A DNA stretch of 64,000 bases from Girardinichthys multiradiatus (GCF_021462225.1 NC_061816.1:14285390-14349389); one strand, 5' to 3'; shown: positions 22,583 to 35,590, counted from the stretch's first letter. Numbers and translations: made by a program. The notes: generated by a model from the sequence alone, not told the origin.

Positions 22583-25099
22583 TTTAATCTGCCAATTTTT
22601 CTTGAAGATTTTGAAAAGAGGGCAATAAACAAGGTCCTTTACTATTCCAAAAGCTTGAAAAGCTTTAGTGTCCCATCATTTCCAGCCATTTAAAACAATT
22701 ATATATAGTGTTTGTGTCTGACTGACTGATTAATTATCTACCACAGGGTTCAAATGAAATTAAAATTAAGTCGAGACTAAAATTCCATTCACACAAGTCC
22801 TCAAGAATGAACAGATTTTTTTTAGTCCAGGAACAACTCATTAGGGAACAGTTTTGAGCCTACCCCTGCAAAGGAGGGTTGGGAGACTTTAATTTAGGGG
22901 AAATGTTAGATTTGTATAAACCCTCAGATACTCCAAAAATAAAAGAAAAACTCTGAGAACCAAAAAGAATGAAATTAAAGTATTTCCTTACGTACTTTGG
23001 ATCATTGGACCGTAGCACATCAGCAAGTAGATCCATTTAATTGACAGCAGTGGAAGGTTAAAGTGACAGCAGCTTCAGAGCCGGTATTGTCCACTTTAGG
23101 AGAGCTAGAGTTCCTGGTACAAGATTCATCCACACTTTTTACTATTTGTATTCATAATAAATGTATGAATGCAAATAATCCGCAACATAAAAAAGTTTTA
23201 GGAGGACCAGAATAATGTTGGAGAAAAAGAGGCAGCGACTCCAACCCTATAATCAGTTCTATGCAACGAGTTCAGTTCCGAGCAAACTCATCTCAATTGA
23301 ATTCAAAAACCATATATTAAAATTATTCAGGAAATTCCATTTTGTGAAAAGTTTTTCATTGGTTTAAGTGTTATTTTTGTATTGATGTACAGAACTAGAA
23401 TCCGTTTAAAAAAAGTTTCTTTTTAAAACTATTCTACCAATGTCTAGAATTATATCCAGAAATGTTCTTACACTTTCTTCAAATAAAAGAAAAGCTTAAA
23501 GAATTGCATATTAATATCTGATTCATTGGTGGTTAAACATGTCAGCTTTTCCTACCTTTCTCAGCAGGAGCTGGATAGTTTTCAGCTGAAAGCATGTCGG
23601 AACCTGCCAGTCGGACCCAGATTAGAGATCTGAAACCTTTTCTCTGGAAGTAAAAAGCACATCAACAAAACTGATTGTTAGCAATGCAAGAAGAATGAGG
23701 GCCGGATGATTTGAGCTACATTTGGTGGTTGTCTCTTTCAAAGCTAAACATTTAATAAACAAAGAAAAGAAAAAAATAAAATAAAATACTGTGAGATATG
23801 GAACCTGTCTGAACCTTGGCAGGGAGATAGATCAGTTCCTCTGTGAAGGACATCAGGGTAAAGTTGGTGGGATTGCATTACACCATCCGGGCATCATCGT
23901 TAGTACTGGGAAAAACATACCTAGCATTAAACCTTTACATTTCTTTCTAAACACAACATTTTTAAGAAAGCACACATTACAAGAAAGAAGCAGCTGGATC
24001 CGAAGAAGGAAGATTCGCACACACAGGAAGTTAAGCCAGGAAATGGGGGTATTCAAGGCATGACAGCGGGTCCTCCAGCTTGTCTATTTTCTCCAAAACT
24101 TCATCGACATGAAAAAAAATAATCATGGTTTCTGTTCAAAAGCTAATCAGCAGCATTTTAAAGATCACAAAAGTGATCCTAAAAAGGTTTAAATTTCTAC
24201 ATTTACTGGAAAAATATTAAATGCCTATAGATCCGTCTAGTTGTTCACCAGATGTTACACTATGTTAACCAGTTACCTTCAATCATAATGCAGTTCACCA
24301 CATTTAATAATGAATTATGTTGCCAACAGACAGTTTAGCTCTGGGAAGCTTTAACTTAAAAGGAGGACTGTTTTGTCTGTGAAATGATTCACTGACAAAT
24401 AAGGCTTCTTAAAAGGATATTTTTAAAACTCTCTCATAAAAACAGATCTATTGCATATTTTAGAATTTGGAACATCTTTAAGCATTTCAATAGTGAAATA
24501 ACATTTCAAAGTGCACGACTTTAACCTTTAGCCGCCAACATCAATGTATGCTTTGTTTTAAATATATTAAAAAGCTTTATGATAAAACATTTTATAGCAG
24601 TACACCTGTCACAGAAAAGTCAGCCAGCACACAGAGAACAGGGAGTTAGCGGTTGATGTATAGCAGAAAAGCAGGTTTAAACAAACTTTACTTGAGCCAG
24701 CCAGGCTTGACTGAAGCCCAGCAACACCTGCAGCCACCTGATTACAGATTAAACCCTTTTTTCCTCGTTAAAAATGACACATTTCAGTGTTTTGTTGTGG
24801 GTAAACAGTATAATACACAGTGGTTTAAACCCCAATGCTAATACTGCTGATGGTACATCAAACAGTTTATGCTTAAAGCTTTATATAAGCAGTACACTGC
24901 TTACTGCTCTGCACTCCTTAGTGAACAGTTCATATATTTTAATATGTTTATAGTCACCTTTTTCTGTAAAAAGGATACCCATATGCATTTTTGTTTTTTA
25001 TTCTGAAAGACTAAACTCACTTGGCTAAATTCCTGTATCAGCAAACTAGCACCAACTTTTTTGCAGTGTCTTGCAGCAGTATTCCACAGCCCTCGTCCT
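22583..25099. other. Unique AT-rich spacer
   Basis: No supportable gene. A 90-codon open frame around 23791-24063 and a 62-codon one at 24653-24841 have no recognised similarity. Confidence 0.4.
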
Positions 25100-25270
25100 T
25101 CAATGGTTTAGAAGCGTCTTCTGCTCCAGCGCACCTGATTCCAATGACAACATTCCCTCCTCAGCCGCCATCAAGTGAAGCCTGGTAATCGCTCGTTCAT
25201 GTAAGTCAGGTGTGTGGCAGCAGGGAACCACCCAAAAGCATGCAGGACAGTGGGCCCCAAAGATCAGGGT
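25100..25270. repeat. Fragment of a teleost hAT-like repeat
   Basis: The segment includes 'gcgcacctgattcc ... aggtgtgtggcagcaggga ... atgcaggacagtgggcccc', a signature I associate with a frequent fish non-autonomous DNA element in which the two halves are loose inverted copies. It is related to 19230-19380. Ends were not defined. Confidence 0.5.
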
Positions 25271-26126
25271 TGAAATGAATTTACAGGGTTTTACACAGTT
25301 GGTTCAACAAAATCCAGACGCAAAGGGTTGAGTTTTCAATGGCTTCCAATTTCACTTGGGATAACCAAGGACTTCTTCATCTTTTCAATTTTTTTTTATT
25401 TCTAACAAATGGAAAACCATTAGAAGACATGTTATTTTGAACACATCATGCTGTGGTAAAGCTTTATGTACAAATGTTGATCTTTTTGTTTTTGCATTTT
25501 TCAATTTTTCCATCATTCAAGAACATCTTAAATGTTGTGTTTCAAACCCCAAGAATCTAGACCATAAAAGTGCCCTTAAGTTTACCAAGTTAAATCAGGA
25601 ATTGTTTAGGCTTCGGTTAATTTTTATTAACAGTAGATTCATTTCATGTACCTGGTTCAATATTAATTTATTGGGGCCTACCATGCATTGCATGGAGGTA
25701 CCTATCACTCTCCACTGGTAAAATGGACTGGTGTTTAAAATCACAGGCTAAAATAAGACTTACTGAGACTTTCAAAATCAAAGCTTACATTTGCTACATT
25801 TACTATCCACTTTTAAAGCTGCTAAAATAGTACACCGGGAATTTAGCATGGGAAGCAGGTTCTATGTTACTAATGGAAGTAAACCAGTCCTTAAAAGATA
25901 ACCATGCTGGACATTCAAAATAAAATCCTTCATATTTCAAACAACAGATCATTACAGAACTGGACTTGGACTACAGCAATAAAGTTGAAATTAATCCAGT
26001 GTTGGAAATGGGACTACAATTAGGCTTACTGAAACCTTCAAAATAAAAGCTTCAAATTTCAATAGTTTTTTTCTATTTAAAGCAGATCAAATAACACACT
26101 GGGAAGTCAGCATAGCAGGCAGGTTC
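25271..26126. other. Spacer with loosely repeated AAATAAAA-rich motifs
   Basis: Phrases of the type 'ctttcaaaataaaagctt...catttcaa' recur near 25770, 25915, 26035 and again right of A4 near 27790, 27830, 27915 and 27945. This suggests a degenerate low-copy tandem or dispersed unit into which A4 inserted. No gene was seen. Confidence 0.4.
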
Positions 26127-26128
26127 TA

Positions 26129-27737
26129 CAGGTCCTTCTCAAAATATTAGCATATTGTGATAAAGTTCATTATTTTCCATAATGTTATGATGAAAATTTA
26201 ACATTCATATATTTTAGATTCATTGCACACTAACTGAAATATTTCAGGTCTTTTATTGTCTTAATACGGATGATTTCGGCATACAGCTCATGAAAACCCA
26301 AAATTCCTATCTCACAAAATTAGCATATCATTAAAAGGGTCTCTAAAGGAGCTATGAACCTAATCATCTGAATCAACGAGTTAACTCTAAACACCTGCAA
26401 AAGATTCCTGAGGCCTTTAAAACTCCCAGCCTGGTTCATCACTCAAAACCCCAATCATGGGTAAGACTGCCGACCTGACTGCTGTCCAGAAGGCCACTAT
26501 TGACACCCTCAAGCAAGAGGGTAAGACACAGAAAGAAATTTCTGAACGAATAGGCTGTTCCCAGAGTGCTGTATCAAGGCACCTCAGTGGGAAGTCTGTG
26601 GGAAGGAAAAAGTGTGGCAGAAAACGCTGCACAACGAAAAGAGGTGACCGGACCCTGAGGAAGATTGTGGAGAAGGGCCGATTCCAGACCTTGGGGGACC
26701 TGCGGAAGCAGTGGACTGAGTCTGGAGTAGAAACATCCAGAGCCACCGTGCACAGGCGTGTGCAGGAAATGGGCTACAGGTGCCGCATTCCCCAGGTCAA
26801 GCCACTTTTGAACCAGAAACAGCGGCAGAACGCCTGACCTGGGCTACAGAGAAGCAGCACTGGACTGTTGCTCAGTGGTCCAAAGTACTTTTTTCAGATG
26901 AAAGCAAATTCTGCATGTCATTCGGAAATCAAGGTGCCAGAGTCTGGAGGAAGACTGGGGAGAAGGAAATGCCAAAATGCCAGAAGTCCAGTGTCAAGTA
27001 CCCACAGTCAGTGATGGTCTGGGGTGCCGTGTTAGCTGCTGGTGTTGGTCCACTGTGTTTTATCAAGGGCAGGGTCAATGCAGCTAGCTATCAGGAGATT
27101 TTGGAGCACATCATGCTTCCATCTGCTGAAAAGCTTTATGGAGATGAAGATTTCATTTTTCAGCACGACCTGGCACCTGCTCACAGTGCCAAAACCACTG
27201 GTAAATGGTTTACTGACCATGGTATCACTGTGCTCAATTGGCCTGCCAACTCTCCTGACCTGAACCCCATAGAGAATCTGTGGGATATTGTGAAGAGAAC
27301 GTTGAGAGACTCAAGACCCAACACTCTGGATGAGCTAAAGGCCGCTATCGAAGCATCCTGGGCCTCCATAAGACCTCAGCAGTGCCACAGGCTGATTGCC
27401 TCCATGCCACGCCGCATTGAAGCAGTCATTTCTGCAAAAGGATTCCCGACCAAGTATTGAGTGCATAACTGTACATGATTATTTGAAGGTTGATGTTTTT
27501 TGTATTAAAAACACTTTTCTTTTATTGGTCGGAAGAAATATGCTAATTTTGTGAGATAGGAAGTTTGGGTTTTCATGAGCTGTATGCCAAAATCATCCGT
27601 ATTAAGACAATAAAAGACCTGAAATATTTCAGTTAGTGTGCAATGAATCTAAAATATATGAATGTTAAATTTTCATCATGACATTATGGAAAATAATTAA
27701 CTTTATCACAATATGCTAATATTTTGAGAAGGACCTG
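26129..27737 (+). mobile_element. Tc1-like DD34E transposon, copy A4
   Basis: A complete 1609-bp family A element with TA duplications at 26127-26128 and 27738-27739 and full-length inverted repeats. It is the longest of the five copies and differs from an intact design by a single missing base in the transposase, which makes it one of the least decayed. Confidence 0.95.
26457..27460 (+). pseudogene. Tc1 transposase of A4, single-base deletion
   Basis: The frame is open from MGKTADLTAV through the paired-like DNA-binding region to residue about 124. There a missing G near 26829 (CAGAACGCC against CAGAAGCGCC in A3) shifts it to an early stop. The rest, 26832-27460, is open in the next frame with FSDESKF, QHDLAPAH and NPIENLW (DD34E) and the normal FPTKY terminus. 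No nonsense codon is present in either part. Unless the base is a sequencing error, the copy is inactive, but it would need only this one base to read through. Confidence 0.9.
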
Positions 27738-27739
27738 TA

Positions 27740-28689
27740 TATGACTAATGATACTTAGACCTGAGAGGACAACTATGCTGGACTTTCAAAATAAGATAAA
27801 ACATAGTCTTCAAAATAAAAACATTCACATGTCACACAACAGATAATGGCAGCATTGGTCTTAACACTACTGCAGGGACTCAGTGATGGAAAAGGTGTAC
27901 TTAATCCTTTCAAAATAAAGCTTACTGGTATTTTCAAAATAAAAACCTCAACACTGGTATTACCGGTGAAACTAGAACAGATCTTGCTGAATATCTTTGC
28001 TTTCGACCCTCAATCCTGATGCACACTTGGACTACCTCAGTCACAGACCCTTTGCCTCTGGTCTGAGAAGCACGCAACAAGAGGCAGGGCCGGTCTAAAT
28101 TTCTTTAGAAATTTTCTAGTTTAAATTTATTGTTGAAAATTTTTATTTCTTTGTATATTCTTTTGCATGTTGCCAGCAAATTTTTCCCCCAAAGGAGTTA
28201 TGGGTATTTGAAGAGGGAAGCGACATTAAATCAGACAGCGTATATGCACATAAGCTACATTTGTTAAAAAAGGAAAAAAAATAAATAAATAGGTATACAT
28301 GTAATTTATTTTTTAATTCTAAAATTTATATATTTAAACTTAATGTCTGTGCAATTTGAGCATGTGAAACTCAAGTCAGATTTCTTATTTCTTCACATAA
28401 ACATGAACATTAAAGCTGAATTTGATTCAGATTTCTGATAATTAATCTATCTATAGGCACATCCCCCTTACTCCTCCCCTGACTCAATATGAAAAGTAAA
28501 AGTGGATGACACATTCAGAAGTGCAATGCAAATCCTATGTAAGAATACCGTCTGCATGCAATTTTCAGTCAGTGGAAAAGAGGGCCACTGGTAACCATAA
28601 TTTTATACCTCCCACCCTGCAACATTTTCGTATTTGAAGGCATCCAAGCCTTATTATATAAAATAAAATTAAAATGATCCATTCCCATT
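27740..28689. other. Spacer right of A4
   Basis: It begins with the same loosely repeated AAATAAAA-rich phrases as the left flank of A4, then continues as AT-rich sequence without a recognised gene. Confidence 0.4.
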
Positions 28690-28985
28690 GTTGGTTTTCA
28701 TCCATCCATTGGGGATAAATGGGGTGCAGGGGGGTGGTGCCCTTCTCTGGGTCTAATTGGAAGAATGGCAGGGTACACCCTGGACTGGTTGCCAGTCCAT
28801 CACAGGGCAACACAGGGACATACAGTACAAAAAACTATGCACACACATCCCCATACCTAAGTGCATTTTACAGAGACCAATTGACCTAACAGTCATCTTT
28901 TTGGACTGAGGCAGGAAAACAGATTGCCCGAAGAAAACCCACTCATGTATCTGGAGAATATGCAAACTGAATGATCAATTCCTGT
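28690..28985 (+). repeat. Common teleost dispersed repeat
   Basis: Characteristic words include 'cagggtacaccctggactgg', 'gccagtccatcacagggc', 'gaccaattgacctaac', 'tttttggactgaggcagg' and 'gagaatatgcaaactg'. These recall a very abundant fish repeat of several hundred bp that is often found intergenically. The copy is diverged, and the class (SINE-like or DNA-derived) cannot be settled from this copy. Confidence 0.6.
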
Positions 28986-30239
28986 CAGTTTATGTGGACG
29001 ACTTTGTGTTGGAAAGTTTGCAGTTTTGGCATTTTTTTTCTGCTGCCTCCATGTAGGTTGTGTTGGGGATAAATCTTGGAATGGCATAATAAAGTCTTTG
29101 CTTCTATAGCCTTTTAAACTGCAGGATATCTGCTCCTGAGCTGAGTTAAATCGAGTTGGGGTTCCTCATGTTATGCTGCAAGGAAGCCTTCCTTTGAGTA
29201 CATGTATCAAGAACATATGCCACTTTGGTGCATTTCCCTGAATTGTTGTTTGCTCTTAAAAGCACATCAAAAAGAGCACTCGTACCAGGAGTGCTAATTA
29301 TATAAATTCAAGCTGCCTGTTGTCCGTAATTCTGTTCCATCAAGCCAACAAGCCCGAAGGGGAAGTAAAGTCTGCTGCAACAGCCTTTAAGAGAGTGCCA
29401 GATGGTTTCAGAGAACATCACACACTAATGTGACAATACACATCAGCTGCACTGTTTTCCACAGTTTGTTGCAGTCAGGCAAATAAGTAAACACAATTTT
29501 GTCAGTTAGATAATCACTTAGATGTCTCATAGCTGTGTGATAGTTTCATTCCTCCAACCTCTCTAAAGCTCTTTGTTACGGTCAACATGAAGTTCGCATA
29601 TTTCCTCCATCTTTAACAGGAGCCAGGAGGCTGGCTCAAAGTAGACTCCTTTTGCTGCAGCTCATTTGTCACCCTGATCATAATCTATTGCAGCCATGGA
29701 GCCTTCCTATGTGGGATGCTTTCAGCTGCAGCCGAAGGACTCCAGCTGCTGTGAGGTTCTTTGGCCACACAGTTTGAAAAACTGAAGAAGTCTCTTTGGA
29801 TAAAGCCAGATTCATATAGACACAAAATAATTATTGATTATATTTCTCTTCCCAGCGTAGTCTGGCATCATTATGTGTTCCCGCCTGAATACTGCAGCGC
29901 TTTGCCACACATGATGGCCATCAGTGGCGCCTGTAGTTTAATTACAAAAATGTGTCTCCTAATTTGTCCACAAGTGTCTGGTGTTGATCTAATGAGACGG
30001 GCATGATGTTCCTAAGGTTGTGAGATATTTACCTAAAGTTAAGGTCACAACAAGCAGATTTGGTTTGTAGAATTTGCTTGTCTTTTTTATGGAAAGTGTT
30101 CACATATTGGTTTTTAATTGATAGACAACTCCAAAGTAGCACATACTTGGCAAGAGGAAGGGATAGGATACATTTAACAAAAAAAAAAAAAAAACAATCG
30201 GAAAAGAGGAAATACATTTGTATTCAGTTTCCTCTATGC
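28986..30239. other. Unique block, possible conserved non-coding DNA
   Basis: Balanced composition, no transposon similarity and no open frame with recognised similarity. Stretches such as 29270-29345 and 29800-29990 contain several homeodomain-like TAATTA/AATTAT words. This is compatible with regulatory DNA but is not evidence of it. Confidence 0.3.
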
Positions 30240-30960
30240 TGATACCCCTAAAAAAAATCCAGTGCAACAGGTTCCCTTCGGAAGTCATCTAACATCCAGA
30301 GTCCACCTGTGATAAATTAAATGTTTCTAAATTAAAAAAAGGAACATGGCACAATCCAATCTGACAACCAAAACATACATAATTAATCAGATTAGCAACC
30401 AAGAGGCCCATGGTAACTCTGGAGGAGCTGCAGACATCCACTGCTCAGGATGGAGAATCTGTCAATTTTACAAATATTAATCTTGCACTCTACAAGCTTA
30501 GCCTCTGTTGAGGACTTGTAGAGAGAAATTCAACAGAGTTTCCTTCTTTGTTTGCCACAAGGCATGGAAGGAACACAGGGAACATGAGGTAGAAGCAGAT
30601 GTGGTCAGAGGACACCAGAGTTGAATATGAAACAGTATGTGTGGAAGAAAACCAACATCCTGAAAACACTATGTCCCCAGTGAAACATGGTGGTGGCAGC
30701 ATCATGTGGTGGGATACTTTTCTCCAGCAGGGAGAGGAAAGTTGGTCAGAGTTGACGAGAAAATAAATGGAGATACAGGGCAATGCTGGAAGAAAAAAGA
30801 AATCTAGTGTCAAATTTTGGCAAGACTTGAAATTTGATTTTTACAGACATCCTTTATCCAATCTGATGCACAAAGCTAGGAGTTACTGCCAAAGCCTTGC
30901 AGCTGTATATGGAAAAAAAAAAACAGTGGTTCTACAAACTCTAATACTGGGGTGATGAAA
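30240..30960 (+). mobile_element. Decayed Tdr1-like Tc1 relic
   Basis: In order on the plus strand: a 5' non-coding stretch (30255-30320, 'aatccagtgcaac...tccacctgtg'), the 'MVTLEELQ' region (30410-30440), the 'VKHGGGSIMWW-YFSPAGRGKLV-VD' core (30680-30760), a jump over the second catalytic Asp and the Glu, and then the 'WQDLKI' region (30815-30870). Many indels are present. The deletion between 'AMLEE' and 'WQDLK' removes the catalytic heart. Confidence 0.75.
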
Positions 30961-32361
30961 ACCTTTAAATGCAATAAATCCTAATTTATTGTAGGCTTCA
31001 AAAGTACACCCACTTACAGTACTGCTTCATTAAAAGTAAACAGCTTAAATGCTTACATTTCTGATTGACAACTGACAGTAGGTCAGTCTATAAACATTCT
31101 AAAATAAGAAACCCATTAATTATAATGCAAAGCTGTGACTTTTACCATTGCTTATGTCATTACATAATGAGGCACTAAGACACAAATCCTACAGGCCTCC
31201 AAGCCTGTCTTTCTGATTGTCACACCAACTCTCTACTCAGCTGGTAACTCCCTAAGAGTAAACACTCCCGGGTTCAAATGTACCTTGTCAGATTTCTGTT
31301 TTTCCAGTAGTTGTGCTGTGGGCCCTTATCAGTATCTTGGTTATTTTCAAGGCAGACTTATGTTCAGTTTTCTGTTTTGCACCCTGCCTCAGCAGTGCAC
31401 TTTGGTTTTGTTAAATAAAAAGTATTTGTTTCGTCATCCACCTGCCTTCACCGAGCCGCCTTGAACGGTTTGCTCCAACATAGAGCTTCATCCTGTGACA
31501 GACGTCAAGGAACCTGACAAACTAGCAGTATGGGACATGATTGGAGGTGTCTCTCAAAATCTGTGCAGTTGAAAGCCCTGAATGCAAGTGTATCTGTAGC
31601 TATCTCTCTATGGCTCACAATCAGATGCCTTGAAGTATCTGCCTTGGACAGTGTCAAATTGATTCTTTCTAATCAATTCCAATTACTGGTTGCTCATTTT
31701 TGCTTTCTGCTTGTAAGGTTGCTTTTTAAACAGCTAAAAAAGACAAAAAAAAGTCTTGGTGAGTTAGCAACCTTCTAATTCACATCATCGATGAAAGGGA
31801 CAGACCTAAAGGCATCTGGGATTTAAGTATTTAGCGAATGTAACCTTGCTTAATTCAAATCCGCTGGTGCTGGAACATCTTTAAACATGCATAAAGCACA
31901 GAGGGTTAATCCAGTAACAGTCATTGCTAGCAATCCACATTTATTTAAAATCTTTGCTACGAGACTGAAACATCATCTTAGCAATTAGGCCTCAACTTAA
32001 GAGTAAACCTGTCAATCAAAATGCTTTTAGTATGGCCACAGATCATACTTTTTTGCTTAAAGTTTGAGTAGGAGCTGCTCTTTCTCTTTTTCCTTGGTCT
32101 TTTTATGCCTCGGCTTTCATGATAATTAGCTGGCTCTGTGGCCGCAAAGAGAAAAGAAAAAAAAACATGTTAATGTCGAGAGATGCCAAACAACGACAGG
32201 CTGCGTGGTGGCTGTAATCAATTATAGGCAAAATCCCGAGAGCAGACAGAGAACAAAAATATCTACTGATTTGTTTGCTATTTATATCTAACAGAGATGT
32301 TATCTTGCCACAGATTTTTGGGCATTAAAATTATCCTTTTATTTTTATCCTGTTCCACAAG
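30961..32361. other. Unique spacer with a possible regulatory block
   Basis: No gene was recognised. Around 31255-31285 a 'cccgggttcaaatg' phrase resembles a pol III B box, but no A box was placed, so no tRNA or SINE is called. Around 32090-32250 the sequence is non-repetitive, with homeodomain-like words (GATAATTAGC, GTAATCAATTA), and could be conserved non-coding DNA. Confidence 0.3.
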
Positions 32362-32363
32362 TA

Positions 32364-33709
32364 CAGTCCTGTGAAAGTTAATGCCCCCTTACAGATTTTG
32401 CCTGTGTTTGCTCCTTTTTGTCACACATTTCAGATGACTGAATTTTAATGTCAGATCAAGATAACTTGAAGAAACACAAAATGCAGTTTTAAAATAATAA
32501 TTTCTTTAATAAAGGAAAAAGAAAAATCTATCAAAGCCAACCTAATCTTATATAAAAAAAAGTAATTGCTGTCTAAACCTAATAACTGGATTTGCTGCTC
32601 TTCAAGGCAACAGAGGTGGACTTCCTGGTGTGGTTTTGCATCATTGTTCTGCTTATTACCCAAGTACACCTGAGCTGAAGGTCCCAAACTGAGGGCCAGA
32701 CAATTTTGATTTTATTGTATTAGAGAGCAGAATTCATACTTCCAATACATTCTGCACACTGTCAAGATTCTGAAGCAGAAAAGCAGCGCTATCACACTAC
32801 CACCGCCAATGTGTTTTGGAATGATGTCTGTGTTTCTTTAAGTCACCATTGGTCTTGGATGCAATTTTGGTCTTATATGTCATTTTGGCCAAGTCTCTTT
32901 CGAATTGTTAAATCACGAACACTCAGCCAAGTGAGCCCAGCAGGATCTTAGGTGCTGTTCTAGTTTCTATTTAGACCTCCTTGATGTGTTGTTCATGCTC
33001 TTTTAGAGTAAATTTAGTAGGTCTGCAACGTGTGGGAAGGTTTACCACTAAATCATTTTGTTCTCCACTATGGCTTGCAGGAGTCGCATAGCATTGCAGA
33101 TGACATTTGCAACCCTTTTCAAACTGATAGATCTCAATTACTTTGTTTCTGTTTTTGAACTTCTTTAGATGAGGGCATGTTTTAATGTTACTGAAGTAGT
33201 TTCACCTACTTCCTGTGGTCAAATAGGCTCTCTTTGTTGTGATTTCTTGATCCTGAAGGTCATGACCTGTTGTCAAATACAATTAAGAAAAGACAACATA
33301 AAGTGGGCTGTCAATAGGCTCCATTTGGCAATAGATAGAGCTTATTTGACAACATGAAGTAGGTTGTCATATAGGCTCTATTTGGCAACAAACAGCCTAT
33401 TTAAAAACCTACTTCATGTTGTCCAATAGGCCCTATTTGTTGTAATTTCTTGATTATGAAAGTCAGGCTGTAATCAGAGTTGGGTGTGTTGAATGAAATT
33501 TAATCACAAAATGTGACAAAGTTGGTTAGGATATAGTTTTTCCCTTAAATAAAATCATAATTTAAAAATTTCTTGTATTTCTACTCAGGTTGTCTTAAAT
33601 AAAATTTGTTTAATTTAAACTGGAAACTTCTTAGCAGGACAAAAAAAAAATAATAATAATCCAATATTAGACTAAATCTTTAATGGGTGAAAGAGTTTTC
33701 ACAGCACTG
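32364..33709 (-). mobile_element. Full-length decayed Tc1-like element (family D)
   Basis: Bounded by TA at 32362-32363 and 33710-33711, with ends CAGTCCTGTGAAA and TTTTCACAGCACTG that are imperfect inverted repeats. Antisense transposase words are readable: 32600-32690 (C-terminal core side), 32760-32830 ('GGGSVMVWG' region), 32895-32950, and 33115-33180 near the N-terminus. The 1346-bp length suits a Tc1 element with deletions. It contains the small repeat cluster at 33200-33450. Confidence 0.7.
33200..33450. repeat. Cluster of direct and inverted repeats inside the D relic
   Basis: The word ATAGGCTC or ATAGGCCC preceded by TTGTC and followed by (C)TATTTG recurs near 33225, 33313, 33371 and 33426. 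A perfect 15-bp inverted pair, ACAACATGAAGTAGG (33349-33363) and its complement (33408-33422), lies within it. It looks like local duplication and inversion inside a dying transposon. Confidence 0.7.
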
Positions 33710-33711
33710 TA

Positions 33712-34974
33712 ATTTCCTCCTTTTTAGGTTTTTAGATTACTATTTGTTTTCTCCTCAATGCAGGACATGCAGCATCCTGCCAGTATTTAAGGGCTCAAAC
33801 TCTCATCAGGATCTGTGGATGTAAACAACTCAATAGGCTGACAAGAGCTCAGCTTTCTGCAATAACTCTGCTCTGTTTTCCCACTGCTCCTTTTGCTTTT
33901 ATGTTGCTATCTTAATATTGTGGCTGCTCTTAGCAAAAAAGCAAAAAAGTAGTGTAGGAATACAGAGATGGAGAATTTGCTCCCCGTGTTGGTCCTACAG
34001 TTCTCCCTGAACTTCAAAGGGCTGTAAGTGAAACTTTCCCACATCTTGATGCCGAGTTTACTTTTGTGGTACAAGGCAGACAGTTCCATCTATCTCCATC
34101 TTCAATCACCCACTGATAAAGACAAAAAAAGCATCGGTCCTGAGTTAAGTAGATTTTTCAAACATGTGACATTTGCTAATCTCATCCATGTGATTCGTGT
34201 TTAGTCGTTTCGATGGTCTTAAAAGGCAGGGTTAGATTTGTATATTTCCAGTCACCTGTAGAGTGAATTATAACAAAACTGAACATTACCTGTACCACTA
34301 TGCTTTCATCCAACGTGGACATTACTCAAACCTAGCAACATTGACACTGCAATCTACTTTTTGCAGCTGTTTTGCTCCCACCATTTGCTTCATTTATGCA
34401 ATGGATTCCCAAAGCAGATTGCACTAAATACAAGTACAAGCAAAACTGTCTATGAAGTCCAACAGATGTAAGCAATTTGCACCTATTTTTCTTCGTTTAA
34501 ACTTTACAAGTCTCAGTGCAACAGTCAAGAAGGAAGGTGACTGCCCAATGTCCCACCCAAGTGGAATAATATGTAAAGATCTTTACAGATAATTTATTTT
34601 AATTTCTGAACTTATTTGTTGTTGTGTTCGGACAATATATTTGAATGAAGAAATTCGCAAAAATATCAGGAAGACCGCACTACAAGAAAGAATCAATTCT
34701 ACTCTCTGTAACATGTGTGACCCGTTTTTTGTTTTTTGTAAAGCTAACAATGCAGCATGTTGCTGTTTTCCCTTTTCTTTGCTTGCACTAAAATAAATCA
34801 GCAACTTTCCACAGATTTTTTTATTTAGGCAAAGACAGCGTAGGTCATTAAGAATGCAGGCAATTTGTGTTGGCTATGATATACATGAATAGAAATAAAT
34901 ATGGATGGACATTCCCCTAAATCATTTATTTTATTCAGATAACTTGAATAACAACTCTAGATTATTAATATAAA
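33712..34974. other. Unique spacer
   Basis: No gene or repeat was recognised. Confidence 0.4.
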
Positions 34975-35590
34975 ACACTTATTTTTGTCTATTTGAAAGA
35001 CTTAGTGTTGTTCTGGGCTTAATCATTGAAGTGCTCTTGGAGTAATTTTAGTTGACTGGACACTCCTATGAAGGTTCGCTATTGTTGCATTTCTTTCTCC
35101 AGTTGTGGATTATGGCTATCTGGCTTATTTGAGTTCCAGAGTCTTAGAAATGGCTTACTAAACCTTTCCAGACTGATAAATGTCAATGACATTGTTTCTG
35201 TGCTGTGACATTTTTTAGATTAAAGTTTTTCTTTTTTAGGTCTTTCAGCCGTCGGCAAGGTTCTATTTCAATTATTTATTATATATGCAGGTCAGGTAAA
35301 AATTAGGCCTGGGTTTGGCTTGTGAAATTGAGCTCAGCTTTCTAAAAAATACACTTTATTCACAGATATTTCACGATTTAACAAGGGAGGCAATTACTTT
35401 TTCCCATGAGACTAGGCTCGTTTGGATAGTTAATTTGGATTTTAAAACGGCTTTTGGTAATTACTCAAGTCTTTATCTAACATTAAAATGTTTTGAATAT
35501 CTTAAAGATTAAAGTGAGACAAAAAAAACAAACAAAACAAACAGATGAAAACTGTCAGGAGAAAAAAACATTTCAACATTTGTAAGAAAC
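34975..35590 (-). mobile_element. Decayed Tc1-like relic (family D), truncated
   Basis: The antisense of the family D N-terminal half is readable: 35020-35080 ('LGVILVD-PLL' antisense themes), 35140-35210 (the region corresponding to 'IEIYQSG-GFK-ISK'), and 35290-35440 (5' non-coding part). The 3' half of the element is absent. It lies in the same orientation as the full-length relic 1.3 kb away. Confidence 0.6.

Noticed and set aside
23556..23595. Possible short first exon on the minus strand (MLSAENYPAPAEK followed by a GTAGG donor)
   Set aside because: Thirteen codons with a donor-like site arise easily by chance; no promoter signal or matching downstream exon was found.
31190..31500. SINE- or tRNA-like segment with a B-box-like word and an AATAAA-rich tail
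   Set aside because: No A box at the right distance, no cloverleaf and no tail duplication could be shown.
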